The translations under genes were made by a program, and so were the position numbers. The notes under the pieces are model-generated. The model was not told where the DNA came from. It saw only the letters and a list, made by a program, of their open reading frames with translations, and searched no databases. From NCBI RefSeq assembly GCF_026624755.1, contig NZ_JAPMXC010000013.1, forward strand, positions 397 to 63,467: 63,071 nucleotides of DNA, written 5' to 3'. Origin of the DNA: Robbsia betulipollinis (GTDB lineage: Bacteria; Pseudomonadota; Gammaproteobacteria; Burkholderiales; Burkholderiaceae). This document shows, piece by piece, positions 38,088 to 47,604 of the stretch; within the stretch, counting starts at the first letter, position 1; the number at the start of each line of letters is the position of its first letter.

Positions 38088-38135
38088 GAAGCGCGCAGTC
38101 CCGTCCTCGACGTCGGGCCTGCGCGCTTCTTTTTT
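38088..38135 (+). terminator. Rho-independent terminator after small protein gene
   Basis: GAAGCGCGCAG and CTGCGCGCTTC form an 11-bp stem with an inner TCCCG/TCGGG-like pairing, followed by a run of T. It also faces the 3' end of the MocR gene at 38156 on the other strand, with an A-rich flank, so it may serve both. Confidence 0.88.
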
Positions 38136-38155
38136 GGCATTCTGTTCTTGATTTC

Positions 38156-39628
38156 CTATTTTTGATTTCCCGAGCGCCGCGCCGAACGCATCGCCGCGTC
38201 CAGCACGCGGATGACCCGGTCGTCGGCTGATTGCGAGACATTGAAGCGCAGAAAGCTGCGCGCCGTCTGCGCGACGCTGAAGGCATTGCCCGGCGCCAGC
38301 ACGACGTCCTCGGCCAATGCGCATCCCGCCACCGCGGTGGCGTCGAGCCCATCCGGCAACGCCGCCCAGACGAACATGCCGCCGCGCGGCTCGACCCAGG
38401 GCACGATGCCCAGCGGCTTCAGGCGCGCGCGCGTCTCGGCCATGGCCTGCGCCAGGCGGCCACGCAAGGCCGCCATGTGCCGCCGGTAACTGCCGTCCTT
38501 CAGCACGCCGTGGACGATCTCGGCCGACAGCCGGCCCCCGCCGAACGACGTCGCGATCTTCAGATCGATCAGACCCTCGATCCATTCGCGTCGCGCCACC
38601 ACGTATCCGCAGCGCGTCGCCGCCGACAGGCTTTTGGAGAAACTGCCGATATGGACGACCCGTTCGAGACCATCGAACGCCGCGAGACGCGGCGCGGCGT
38701 CATGTTCGAAATCGCCGTAGATGTCGTCCTCGACGATCGTGAGGCCCGTCTGCTCGGCGAGCTTGAGCACGCGGTGCGCGACCAGGGGCGACAGCGTCGC
38801 GCCGGTCGGATTGTGCAGCGCGGAATTGGTCACGTAGAGACGCGGCCGATGCTCGGCCAGGGCCTGCTCGAACCGCGCCAGATCCGGCCCGGTCGGCGTG
38901 AAGGGAACGCTGACCACGCGCACCCGGTGCGCGCGCAGCAGCGCCACGAAATTGAAATAACACGGGTCGTCGACCAGCACCGTATCGCCCGGCTCGACGA
39001 GCAGGCGGCACAGCAGATCGATCGCCTGCGTGCCGGATTCGGTCAGGAGGATCTGGTCGGGCGCCGCCTCGATGCCGTGCTCCGCCACGCGGCGGGCCAG
39101 CAGCTGGCGCAGCGCCGGCATGCCGAGCGCCGTGCCGTAATCGGTCAGGCTGGCGCCCGGCGCGCGCGCCAGGGCCCGCAACGCGCGGCGCACCGCCGGC
39201 TCCGGCATCCAGGCAGCCGGTAGCCAGCCGCAACCCGGTTTCAAGACAGCGTCGCCCGCGTCGAGCGACTGTCTCGAAATCCACAGCGGATCCACCGCGC
39301 GGTCGCGCCGCGCGCCGCTGCCGGCGAGCCCGGCCAGCGAGAGCCGCGACGCGTGACCGCCGACGTAGAAACCGGAACCGCGGCGCGCCTGGATCACGCC
39401 TTCGGCGGCAAGACGTTCATAGGCCTCGACGACCGTGGACGTGGACACCTGCAACGTATGCGCGAAGCTGCGGATCGATGGCACTTTCGTCCCCGCGCCC
39501 AGCTCGCGCGAGGCGATGCGCTGCCGCACCGCCAGCATCACTTGTTCGACGCGCGTCGCGGCGCGGATGGGAGGAATCGTTTCGTCGGTCATGCCTGCCT
39601 GGAACTCCGCCAGCGAAAGTGTCGCCAT
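38156..39628 (-). CDS. MocR/PdxR-family regulator (GntR HTH plus aminotransferase-like domain)
   Basis: 490 aa. N-terminal GntR winged helix (LGAGTKVPSIRSFAHTLQVS, then TSTVVEAYERLAAEG) linked to a fold-type I PLP domain with the lysine in HIGSFSKSLSAATRCGY and an intact DDPCYFNF segment. MocR proteins sense PLP or amino compounds. Divergent from an EamA transporter gene over ~110 bp containing ACTGT-type repeats. Confidence 0.92.
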   Translation of the reverse strand: MATLSLAEFQAGMTDETIPPIRAATRVEQVMLAVRQRIASRELGAGTKVPSIRSFAHTLQVSTSTVVEAYERLAAEGVIQARRGSGFYVGGHASRLSLAGLAGSGARRDRAVDPLWISRQSLDAGDAVLKPGCGWLPAAWMPEPAVRRALRALARAPGASLTDYGTALGMPALRQLLARRVAEHGIEAAPDQILLTESGTQAIDLLCRLLVEPGDTVLVDDPCYFNFVALLRAHRVRVVSVPFTPTGPDLARFEQALAEHRPRLYVTNSALHNPTGATLSPLVAHRVLKLAEQTGLTIVEDDIYGDFEHDAAPRLAAFDGLERVVHIGSFSKSLSAATRCGYVVARREWIEGLIDLKIATSFGGGRLSAEIVHGVLKDGSYRRHMAALRGRLAQAMAETRARLKPLGIVPWVEPRGGMFVWAALPDGLDATAVAGCALAEDVVLAPGNAFSVAQTARSFLRFNVSQSADDRVIRVLDAAMRSARRSGNQK

Positions 39629-39642
39629 GTGTACTGGTTTTT

Positions 39643-39690
39643 ATGCCATACAGTTTCGCCCAACTGTAATGCACTGTCCCTGGAAAGAAC
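39643..39690. promoter_or_regulatory. Candidate MocR operator between mocR and eamA
   Basis: The sequence contains ACTGG, ACAGT, ACTGT and ACTGT elements in a row; ACAGT-N8-ACTGT is an inverted repeat and the two ACTGT copies are direct repeats. MocR regulators often use such mixed direct and inverted half-sites in divergent promoters. Inference only. Confidence 0.4.
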
Positions 39691-39739
39691 AGGCCCCGCG
39701 CGTCAATACTGGCAGGCCAATCCCCCACCGGACGATGCA

Positions 39740-40633
39740 ATGGACAAAACCACCCGCGGCTGGATCGACGGCTTCCTGGGCATGGTGATCTTCAGCGGTT
39801 CGCTGCCGGCCACGCGGGCTGCCGTCGCGGCGTTCGACCCGGTCTTTCTCACACTCGCGCGGGCCGCCGTCGCCGGCCTTCTGAGCCTGGCGCTGCTGCT
39901 GGCTTTTCGGGAAAAACGGCCGGCGCGCGGCGACCTGCCGTCGCTCGCGCTCATTGCCGGCGGCGGCGTCATCGGCTTCCCGCTGTTGACCGCGCTCGCG
40001 CTGCGGCATGTCACCGCCGCGCACTCCCTGGTCTTCGTCGCCCTGCTGCCCCTGTCGACCGCCCTCTTCGCGGTGCTGCGCGGCGGCGAGCGGCCGCGCC
40101 CGGCGTTCTGGATCTTTTCGGGACTGGGCGGCGCGATCGTGGCGGGCTACGCGCTGCTGCTGGGCCAGGGCGGCTCGCGCGTGGGCGACGCCCTGATGCT
40201 CGCCGCCATCGTCGTCTGCGGTCTCGGCTATGCCGAAGGCGCCCGGCTCGCGCGCCGGCTCGGCGGCTGGCAGGTGATCTGCTGGGCGCTGGTTCTGTCG
40301 CTGCCGGCGATGCTGCCGCTCGCGTTCGCCGCGCGGCCGGCGTCGTGGCACGCGATCGGCGCGAGCGCCTGGCTCGGCTTCGCCTATGTCTCGATCTTCA
40401 GCATGCTGATCGGTTTCATTTTCTGGTACCGGGGACTGGCGCTGGGGGGCATCGCCGCGGTGGGGCAACTGCAATTGCTCCAGCCCTTTTTCGGGCTTGC
40501 GCTCGCCGCCCTCCTGCTGCACGAACCGGTGGGCGCGCGCATCGTGGGCGTGGCGGCGCTCGTCGTGCTGTGCGTGCTGGGCGCCCGGCGTTTTTCCCGG
40601 GCCGCGCCGGTGGCGGCGAGCGTTTCGCGCTGA
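39740..40633 (+). CDS. EamA-family (DMT) transporter
   Basis: 297 aa with ten predicted membrane helices in two EamA repeats (first ends near LLGQGG; second contains YVSIFSMLIGFIFWYRGLAL). Start MDKTTRGWIDGFLGM at 39740. Exporter of amino acids or metabolites, probably controlled by the divergent MocR regulator. Confidence 0.9.
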   Translation: MDKTTRGWIDGFLGMVIFSGSLPATRAAVAAFDPVFLTLARAAVAGLLSLALLLAFREKRPARGDLPSLALIAGGGVIGFPLLTALALRHVTAAHSLVFVALLPLSTALFAVLRGGERPRPAFWIFSGLGGAIVAGYALLLGQGGSRVGDALMLAAIVVCGLGYAEGARLARRLGGWQVICWALVLSLPAMLPLAFAARPASWHAIGASAWLGFAYVSIFSMLIGFIFWYRGLALGGIAAVGQLQLLQPFFGLALAALLLHEPVGARIVGVAALVVLCVLGARRFSRAAPVAASVSR

Positions 40634-40866
40634 GGACGACAAACGTTTCACCCCCGGCGCACGCCGGGCTACAGGGGGCTTACAGGAACAGGCCTTGCTG
40701 CCCTTGATCCGATCCCGCCCCCCTCCGAGCCCGTGATGACCCTTCCCCCCGATACTTTCCGCGCCCCTCCGATTCCGCTCCGGCCACGCCGGGGGAGGCC
40801 GTCCGGGCACCCGTCTCTCCCCAGCGCCGCTCGATCCTGACGGCGGCCGCATCCGGCGGGATCGGT

Positions 40867-42660
40867 TTGCTGGCCAGTCGTCTCGTCGCCGCGCAGACCG
40901 CACCGGCGGGAACGTCGGGTGCGGCCAGCGTGACGGGCACGACCGGTTCTGACAACAACACCGCGCAGTCGTCCTTTCCGGCCGCCCCGCCCGTGCTCGA
41001 CGCCGCCGACAACCTGACCACCGCCGATGTCATCGTCGAGACGCTGATCGCCTGGAACGTCGATCATGTCTTCGGCATCGTCGGCGACGGCATCAACCCC
41101 GTCATCGAAGCCCTGCGCAAACGCCGCGACAAAATCCGCTTCGTCGGCGTGCGCCACGAGGAAGCCGCCGCCTTCATGGCATCCGGCTGGGCGAAGGCCA
41201 CCGGCCGGCTGGGTGTGTGCCTGGCGACCACCGGCCCCGGCGCGGTGCATTTGATGAACGGTCTCTACGACGCCCACTTCGACGGCGCGCCAGTACTCGC
41301 GATCACCGGCCTGACCTTCCACGATCTGCAGGGCACGCGTTTCATGCAAGGCGTGCAGACCCCGTTGCTGATGGAGGACGTCGCGCTCTACAACACCGTG
41401 GTCACCGGCGCGCGGCACGCCCTGATCGTCACCGACATCGCCTGCCGCAGCGCGCTCGGCCGGCGCGGCGTCGCGCATCTCACCATCGCGAAGGACGTTC
41501 AGGCGATGACGATCGCCGACGACAAACCGTCGATGGAGAATCACGGGATGCGCACGTCCACCGCCTGGCGCCGTCCGGCGCCGGCGCCATCCGCAACGGA
41601 CCTGCAAGCGGCCGCGGACCTGATCAACGCCGGCAGCCGCGTGGCGATTCTCGCGGGTCAGGGGGCGCTCGGCGCGCGCGCCGAACTCGAACAGCTTGCC
41701 GCGCGCCTGAACGCGCCGGTCGCCAAGGCCCTGCTGGGCCGCGCCGCGCTGCCCGACGATTCGCCCTTCTCGACCGGCGGCATCGGTCATCTCGGCACGC
41801 TGCCCTCCAAGGAAGCGATGCACCGCTGCGACACCGTGCTCATCATCGGCTCGACGATGCCGTGGGTCGATTTCTATCCCACGCCGGGCGCCGCGCGCGG
41901 GGTGCAGATCGACCTGATGCCGGAACGCATCGGCCTGCGCTACCCGGTGGAGGTGGGCCTGGTCGGCGACACGCAGTCGACGCTGCGCGGCCTGCTGCCG
42001 CTCCTGCGCCAAAAGGACGATGCCTTCCTGCGCGAAACCCAGGGACGCGTCGCGCAATGGAACGCTCTCCTCGACCAGGTCGCCGCCACGCATCGCGTGC
42101 CGCTGCGCCCGCAAAGCGTCGTCCGCGCGATCAGCGACGCGCTGGCGCCCGACGCCGTCATCTGTCTCGATTGCGGGGCGAACACGCACTTCGCCGCGCG
42201 GTTTCTGACCGTGCGCCGCGACCAGCAACTGGTGGCCACCGGCATGCTCGCCACCATGGCCCCCGGCCTGCCGTTCGCCATCGCCGCGCAACTCGCGTAT
42301 CCGGGGCGGCAGGTGGTGGCGATCGTCGGCGACGGTGGGCTGGCGATGCTGATGGCGGAGTTGTCGACGGCCGCCTTCAACCGGCTGCCCGTCAAGATTT
42401 TCGTGCTGCGCAATGACGTGCTCGCCGAGGTGCTGTTCGAGCAGCGCGAAGCCGGCTACCCGAACTACGGGTGCGAGCTGGGCGCGGTCGATTTCGTGCA
42501 GGTCGCGAATGCCTGCGGCGTGAAGGGCTTCCGATGCGTGCGGCCGGGCGAGGTCGCCGATGCGATTCAGGCGACGCTGCGCGCGCCGGGGCCGGCGCTG
42601 CTGGAGGCGCACGTGGACCCGATGGAAGTGGTGACGATGCCGGACAAGTTGAAGGTATGA
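40867..42660 (+). CDS. Thiamine-diphosphate-dependent enzyme (pyruvate oxidase/acetolactate synthase-like) with broken Tat leader
   Basis: 597 aa from a TTG at 40867. Three TPP-enzyme domains: catalytic Glu in GVRHEEAAAFMASGW, central domain, and TPP-binding GDGGLAMLMAELSTAAFNR. The frame continues upstream without a start codon and encodes QRRSILTAAASGGIGLLASR, a twin-arginine signal. An ATG at 40736 in another frame would join it if the C6 run at 40745-40750 had one more C. The mature protein therefore seems exported by Tat but the leader is frameshifted here. Function probably 2-oxoacid decarboxylation; quinone coupling is unproven. Confidence 0.8.
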   Translation: MLASRLVAAQTAPAGTSGAASVTGTTGSDNNTAQSSFPAAPPVLDAADNLTTADVIVETLIAWNVDHVFGIVGDGINPVIEALRKRRDKIRFVGVRHEEAAAFMASGWAKATGRLGVCLATTGPGAVHLMNGLYDAHFDGAPVLAITGLTFHDLQGTRFMQGVQTPLLMEDVALYNTVVTGARHALIVTDIACRSALGRRGVAHLTIAKDVQAMTIADDKPSMENHGMRTSTAWRRPAPAPSATDLQAAADLINAGSRVAILAGQGALGARAELEQLAARLNAPVAKALLGRAALPDDSPFSTGGIGHLGTLPSKEAMHRCDTVLIIGSTMPWVDFYPTPGAARGVQIDLMPERIGLRYPVEVGLVGDTQSTLRGLLPLLRQKDDAFLRETQGRVAQWNALLDQVAATHRVPLRPQSVVRAISDALAPDAVICLDCGANTHFAARFLTVRRDQQLVATGMLATMAPGLPFAIAAQLAYPGRQVVAIVGDGGLAMLMAELSTAAFNRLPVKIFVLRNDVLAEVLFEQREAGYPNYGCELGAVDFVQVANACGVKGFRCVRPGEVADAIQATLRAPGPALLEAHVDPMEVVTMPDKLKV

Positions 42661-42708
42661 AGGGCGGCCATCGATTGCTCGTCCCTGCCACGACGAAAGC
42701 GCGCTTTC

Positions 42709-43983
42709 CTACAACTGCCCGTCGATCAACGGCAGCACCCTCTCGATCAATTTCTCGAAAATCGACCGCCGCTCCCAGTCCGCGAGCGTCACCTGCTTCG
42801 ACCGTCCGATGTCCGCGTCGAAAATCGCATTCTGCCGCGCGGCGAACGCGCGGTCGTAGATATTGAGATTGGCTTCGTCGTTCAGCTTGAAAGAACGGCT
42901 GTCGAAATTCGTCGATCCGGCCGATACCAGGTACTCGTCCACCACCAGCAGCTTGACGTGAAACATCGTCGGCTGGTATTCGAACATTTCCACGCCGGCC
43001 TTCAGCAGATCGCCCCAGCAACCGCGCGAGGCCTCCCGCACCGTATGCGTATCGATATGCTTGCCCGGGGTGATGATGCGCACCTTCACGCCGCGCTTGC
43101 GGGCCTCCACCAGCGCGTTGATCGCCAGCGCGTCCGGCACGAAATACGCGCTCGCGAGATTCAACGTGGATGTCGCCGCGGTGATCGCCATCAGGTACAT
43201 CAGTTCCATGTCGTCGCTGCCGCTGGTGGGCGAACTGCTGAACATGTGCGCGGTGCTGTCTCCGCGGGGCGCGAGTTCCGGAAAATACTCGCCGCCGTGC
43301 AGCACGTCGCCCGTCGCCTTGATCCAGTTGTCCATGAACACCGACTGCATGTGCGCGACCGCCGGCCCCTCCAGCCGGAAATGCGTATCGCGCCAGTGCT
43401 GCGGATCCTGCGCGTGCCCGGTCCATTCCTGCGCGATGCCGACGCCGCCCGTGAAACCGATATGCCCGTCGATGACCAGCAGCTTGCGGTGCGTCCGGTT
43501 GTTCATGCGCCCCAGCCCGGACCAGTGCGGCTTGTGGTACTGGATCACCTGGGCGCCGGCCTGCTTGAGCTGGTCGAGATAACGGCGGTCCATCTTCGAG
43601 CTGCCGACCCAGTCGAGCAGCACATGCACCGCGATGCCGGCACGCGCCTGGTCCGACAGCGCATGCGCGAATTGCTCGCCGATCTCGCCCGACCAATAAA
43701 TGAAGGTTTCGAACGTGATGGTACGTTTCGCGGCACGGATGCCTGCCAGCATCGATGGGAAAATCTCCTCGCCGTTCAACAGAACCTCCACCTGGTTGCC
43801 CTCGGCGACCGGCGGCCCGAGCAGCGCGCCCATCGAGCGGAGAAACTGCGGATCGCCGCTCGCGTACAGACGGTCGATATTGTGTTCGACCTTTTTTTCC
43901 CCGCTCGAAAAATTCGCAACGATCAAGACAGCGATGAGCGTGACGACAACGGTAATGGCGATCGTGATCGATATGACAAACAT
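42709..43983 (-). CDS. Cardiolipin synthase-like phospholipase D family protein
   Basis: 424 aa from ATG 43983 (an upstream ATG at 44043 is possible). One N-terminal membrane helix (ISITIAITVVVTLIAVLIVA), then two HKD motifs: HRKLLVIDGHIGFTGG and HVKLLVVDEYLVSAGSTNFD. Transfers phosphatidyl groups to form cardiolipin, or acts as a related PLD at the inner membrane. The lone N-terminal helix and length are like ClsB-type enzymes. Confidence 0.9.
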   Translation of the reverse strand: MFVISITIAITVVVTLIAVLIVANFSSGEKKVEHNIDRLYASGDPQFLRSMGALLGPPVAEGNQVEVLLNGEEIFPSMLAGIRAAKRTITFETFIYWSGEIGEQFAHALSDQARAGIAVHVLLDWVGSSKMDRRYLDQLKQAGAQVIQYHKPHWSGLGRMNNRTHRKLLVIDGHIGFTGGVGIAQEWTGHAQDPQHWRDTHFRLEGPAVAHMQSVFMDNWIKATGDVLHGGEYFPELAPRGDSTAHMFSSSPTSGSDDMELMYLMAITAATSTLNLASAYFVPDALAINALVEARKRGVKVRIITPGKHIDTHTVREASRGCWGDLLKAGVEMFEYQPTMFHVKLLVVDEYLVSAGSTNFDSRSFKLNDEANLNIYDRAFAARQNAIFDADIGRSKQVTLADWERRSIFEKLIERVLPLIDGQL

Positions 43984-44174
43984 GGATAAGCGGGTCCTGG
44001 AATGACGATTCGGGGTGTGCTTTCGGGCCGTGCCGGTGTGCAAACATACCCCATCCTTACAGCGGGCTCTCCGGACGGCAAGCCAATGGCCGGAAATAAT
44101 GTCATGTCGCGCAATCTGAAACGGCGGTAATCTCTAGATGACTGGAAAAACAATAACCGCAAAAGCAGCTCATC

Positions 44175-45710
44175 ATGGCTCGTGCTTCATTTTTTCTTGA
44201 TTTTCTTCTGGCGACACCCGTCAAGGGGCCTCAACCCGTCTCGCCCGCGGTTCGCGCCACGATGCTCGCCACGATGGTGTCGGGATCACGCTCCCTGGTA
44301 CTGGCGGGCACGGCGGCCATTTTCCTTGCATCGGTCACCCTCATCCAGCTCGAGCAGCGCTGGGCGTTGTTCTGGCTGATCTGCGAAGTCGTCGCCCTCG
44401 CCGCGCGGATCGGGCTGATCCAGGTCTACACGCATCGCAATCAGATCACGCCGACGCTGCCGCATCGCTGGGCGGCGGCGTATGCGCCGTTCTCGGCCCT
44501 GGCCTGCCTGCTCCAGGGATCGGGGACGATCATGTGCGTCTTCTCCACCCACACCCCGCTTGCCAGCCTCGCCCTGATGACGATCGCCGGCACGCTCGGC
44601 GGAGTGGCCTCCCGCAACTCCGTGCTGCCCCGGCTTGCCGTCTTCCAGCTTTTCCTGGGCATCCTGCCCATCGGCATCGGCGCGGCGATACGGTATGGCG
44701 ACGGTTACTGGATCCTGATCCCGCCGCTCTTCCTGTATCTGGCGGCGATGACATTGGTCGTCAAGCGTCACTACACGGGACTCATCGCGCTGATGATGGC
44801 CGAGCAGCGCAACGCGGAACTCGTCGCGCGCTTCGACGCCGCGCTGATGCACATGCCGCATGGGCTGTGCACGATCGATGAAGACGGCAAGGTGATCATC
44901 GCCAACCGCAAGGCAGCCGAGCTGTTCGGCGCCACGGTGGAAGTGCTCAAGCTGAATGTGTCCCTGCCGGAATTCATCGGCCAGGTCGGACTCGCCAAGT
45001 TCGGCGACGCCTTTCGCAAGCAATTGATGGACCGGTGCGCGCGCTGGCTCTCGCACGACGGCCGCTCCCTCGACCTGAACCTCGGCGACGGCGATTATCT
45101 CGAAATGACGCGCAATCCGGTCCCCGACGGCAGCTCGGTCATCATCATCCAGGACGTCAGCGAGCGTCGCCGCCTGGAAGCCGAGATGCGGCACCGGGCG
45201 TTGCACGATCCGCTCACCGGGCTGCCGAATCGCCGTTACCTGAGCGACCGGGTGGGCCAGTTGCTTGGTGAACCCATGGAAAGCCAGGCAATGGACCTTG
45301 CTGTCATGTATCTCGACCTGGACGGGTTCAAGAGCGTCAACGACCTCTACGGCCACAGCGCAGGCGACGAGGTATTGAAGGGCGTGACCGACCGCCTGAG
45401 CCTGACCATGCACGACGCGGAAATGATCGCGCGACTGGGCGGCGACGAATTCGTGATCGTCTTCCACGGCCGCAGCACCAGCGAGGCCGCCACCCTGTCG
45501 CGCCGCATCATCGAGGATGTTTCGCAGCCTTACGCGCTTTCGAACGGGATTCAGGCGGTCGTCGGCACCAGCATCGGCATCGCTTTCGCCGTGCGCGCGG
45601 AATCGTTCGAGATGTTGATGAACCGCGCCGACACCGCCTTGTACAAGGCCAAGACTTCGGGAAAATCGACCTTTCATTTCTGGGATGCGCATGACATGCG
45701 GGTCTCGTAA
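44175..45710 (+). CDS. Membrane diguanylate cyclase (PAS-GGDEF)
   Basis: 511 aa. About six membrane helices in residues 35-200, a PAS domain (~215-325, FDAALMHMPHGLCTIDEDGK) and a GGDEF domain with intact active site RLGGDEFVIVF and substrate region DLDGFKSVND. An RxxD inhibitory site is not obvious just ahead of GGDEF. Makes cyclic di-GMP; the input from the membrane domain is unknown. Confidence 0.93.
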   Translation: MARASFFLDFLLATPVKGPQPVSPAVRATMLATMVSGSRSLVLAGTAAIFLASVTLIQLEQRWALFWLICEVVALAARIGLIQVYTHRNQITPTLPHRWAAAYAPFSALACLLQGSGTIMCVFSTHTPLASLALMTIAGTLGGVASRNSVLPRLAVFQLFLGILPIGIGAAIRYGDGYWILIPPLFLYLAAMTLVVKRHYTGLIALMMAEQRNAELVARFDAALMHMPHGLCTIDEDGKVIIANRKAAELFGATVEVLKLNVSLPEFIGQVGLAKFGDAFRKQLMDRCARWLSHDGRSLDLNLGDGDYLEMTRNPVPDGSSVIIIQDVSERRRLEAEMRHRALHDPLTGLPNRRYLSDRVGQLLGEPMESQAMDLAVMYLDLDGFKSVNDLYGHSAGDEVLKGVTDRLSLTMHDAEMIARLGGDEFVIVFHGRSTSEAATLSRRIIEDVSQPYALSNGIQAVVGTSIGIAFAVRAESFEMLMNRADTALYKAKTSGKSTFHFWDAHDMRVS

Positions 45711-45786
45711 GAATTGGCGAGGTACGGGAACGGGCACTGGCACGGAAGGTGCAAGCAGTAGTGTTTTCCACCTTGCCGAGAAAACC

Positions 45787-46317
45787 ATGAGCCGCCAACA
45801 TCGTTTGCTGATTCGCCGTCCCGCCCTCCTGAGCGCCCTGGGCGCGGCCGGCGCCGCCCTGGTCCTGAGCACGACCGCGTTCGCGGCGGACACCCTGTCC
45901 GCCGGCGATCAGGCATTCGTCGCGAAAGTCTCGCAGGGCGGCATGTTCGAAGTCGAGGCGAGCAAGGTCGCCGTCGACAAGGCCCAGGCGCAGGACATCA
46001 AGGACATGGCGAACACCGAGGTCCACGACCATGAAGGCGTGGGCGCGAAGCTGAAGAAAATCGCTTCCGACAACGGCGACGACTTCCCGACGGACCTGAA
46101 CGCGGACTTCACGCACCGCATCGACAAGCTCAAATCGCTCTCGGGCAGGGCCTTCGACATGGCCTACGCGGCGGAAATGAAGCGCATCCACGCCCTCGAC
46201 GGCGCCGCCTTCATGAAGGAAGCAAGAACCGCCCAGAATGCCGACCTAAAGGCGTTCGCCGCGGAAACCTCGGGCATCGTGCAGATGCACATCGGCGCGT
46301 GGCAGAAATCGAAGTAG
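45787..46317 (+). CDS. DUF4142 periplasmic protein
   Basis: 176 aa, start MSRQHRLLIRRPALLSALG at 45787 with a twin-arginine-like (IRRPAL) or Sec signal peptide cleaved near TTAFAADTL. The rest is the helical, ferritin-like DUF4142 domain (FVAKVSQGGMFEVEASKVA, AMKRIHALDG-like helices). Such proteins are common in Burkholderia and linked to stress; exact role unknown. Confidence 0.88.
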   Translation: MSRQHRLLIRRPALLSALGAAGAALVLSTTAFAADTLSAGDQAFVAKVSQGGMFEVEASKVAVDKAQAQDIKDMANTEVHDHEGVGAKLKKIASDNGDDFPTDLNADFTHRIDKLKSLSGRAFDMAYAAEMKRIHALDGAAFMKEARTAQNADLKAFAAETSGIVQMHIGAWQKSK

Positions 46318-46384
46318 AAGGCGAAGTAACCCGCTTCCCCACGGCACGGCGTCCGGCGGCGCCGTAATCCGGCGAAACAACGCC

Positions 46385-46405
46385 AATGCGAATCATTTCC
46401 GTATT
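46385..46405 (+). promoter_or_regulatory. Fur-like site upstream of iron ABC operon
   Basis: AATGCGAATCATTTCCGTATT resembles the AATCATT core of betaproteobacterial Fur boxes; against TGATAATCATTATCA it matches about 10 of 15 positions. Placed ~60-80 bp upstream of the FecB-type gene, the expected position. Sequence match is partial. Confidence 0.45.
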
Positions 46406-46461
46406 GCGGTTAACATGCTGGCTTCTCCATCGACGGGCCGCCGTCACGACCGGGAAGTCAC

Positions 46462-47604
46462 GTGAAGAGGTTCACCACCGCCATTCTGTCCATCGCCTCG
46501 CTGCTGATGGCCGCCGTTGCCGCCCCCGCGCACGCCACCCAATACCCCGTCACCGTCACCGATACCGCCGGCCGCACGGTCGTCATCGCGCAGGAACCCA
46601 AGCGCGTGGTCATCCAGGACGGACGCGATATCCTGACCATGGCGCTGCTCGACCGCAACGACCCGTTCCAGCGCGTGGTGGCCTGGAACAACCTGATCGC
46701 CCGGGGCGATCCGGGCCTGTGGAAGGTCCTGTCGACCCGCTGGCCGGACGCGAAATCCGCCGTCGACATGAAGTTCTCCGATCAGGGCAACATCAATCTG
46801 GAAGCGGTCATCGCGAAGCAGCCCCAGTTGATCATCGCGCAATTGCGCGCCAGGCCCGCGTTCGAACAAAGCCATGTGCTCGAACGCATGGCGCAGTTGA
46901 AGATCCCGGTCGTCTTCGTCGATTCCGAGCAGGACCCGATCGGCCACACCGCGACGAGCGTCGCGCTGCTCGGCACCGTGCTGAACCGCGAGAAGGAAGC
47001 CAGGGAATACGTCGATTTCTACGACGCGCACCTGCAACGCCTGCGGCAAACGATCGCAGCCCTCCCCGGCCCGCGGCCGCGCGTGTTCATCGAGGCCAAG
47101 GCCGGGTTCACCGGCGGCAACGACTGCTGCTTCACCCATGCCACGATGGGCTGGGGACGCCTGTTGCAGGCGGTCGATGCGCATAACGTCGGCGCGGACC
47201 TGCTGCATGTCCCCTCGGGCGACGTCACGCTGGAGAACCTGATCGGCGCGCGGCCCGACGTCTACATCATGACCGGCGCGAACCTCTCGGGCAACAACAA
47301 TGCCGCCGTGCCTTTCGGGTACGGCACCAGTGCGTCCCGTATCGGCGCCGCGTTCGCGAAACTCGCGGCGCGCCCCGGCTTCGCGCAACTGAAGGCGGCG
47401 CGTGACGGCCAGGTCTACGGCATCTACCACGCGTTCTACAACCACGCGTACAACATCGTCGGCGTCGAATATCTGGCGAAGATCCTCTACCCGGCCGCCT
47501 TCGCCACGCTCGACCCCACCGCCGACTGGAACGCGATCATCGCGCGTTTCACCCAGATCCCGAGCGCGCCGTTGATCCTGGAAGCGAAGGCACCGGCGCA
47601 ATGA
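46462..47604 (+). CDS. Iron(III)-siderophore/haem-type ABC substrate-binding protein (FecB-like)
   Basis: 380 aa from a GTG at 46462. Sec signal peptide (cleaved near AAPAHATQYP) then a periplasmic-binding fold with TVTDTAGRTVVIAQEPKRVV and QLKIPVVFVDSEQDP, the pattern of class III iron/vitamin B12 binding proteins. An unusual Cys pair (NDCCFTHAT) lies mid-protein. Followed by permease and ATPase genes with overlapping starts. Confidence 0.88.
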   Translation: MKRFTTAILSIASLLMAAVAAPAHATQYPVTVTDTAGRTVVIAQEPKRVVIQDGRDILTMALLDRNDPFQRVVAWNNLIARGDPGLWKVLSTRWPDAKSAVDMKFSDQGNINLEAVIAKQPQLIIAQLRARPAFEQSHVLERMAQLKIPVVFVDSEQDPIGHTATSVALLGTVLNREKEAREYVDFYDAHLQRLRQTIAALPGPRPRVFIEAKAGFTGGNDCCFTHATMGWGRLLQAVDAHNVGADLLHVPSGDVTLENLIGARPDVYIMTGANLSGNNNAAVPFGYGTSASRIGAAFAKLAARPGFAQLKAARDGQVYGIYHAFYNHAYNIVGVEYLAKILYPAAFATLDPTADWNAIIARFTQIPSAPLILEAKAPAQ

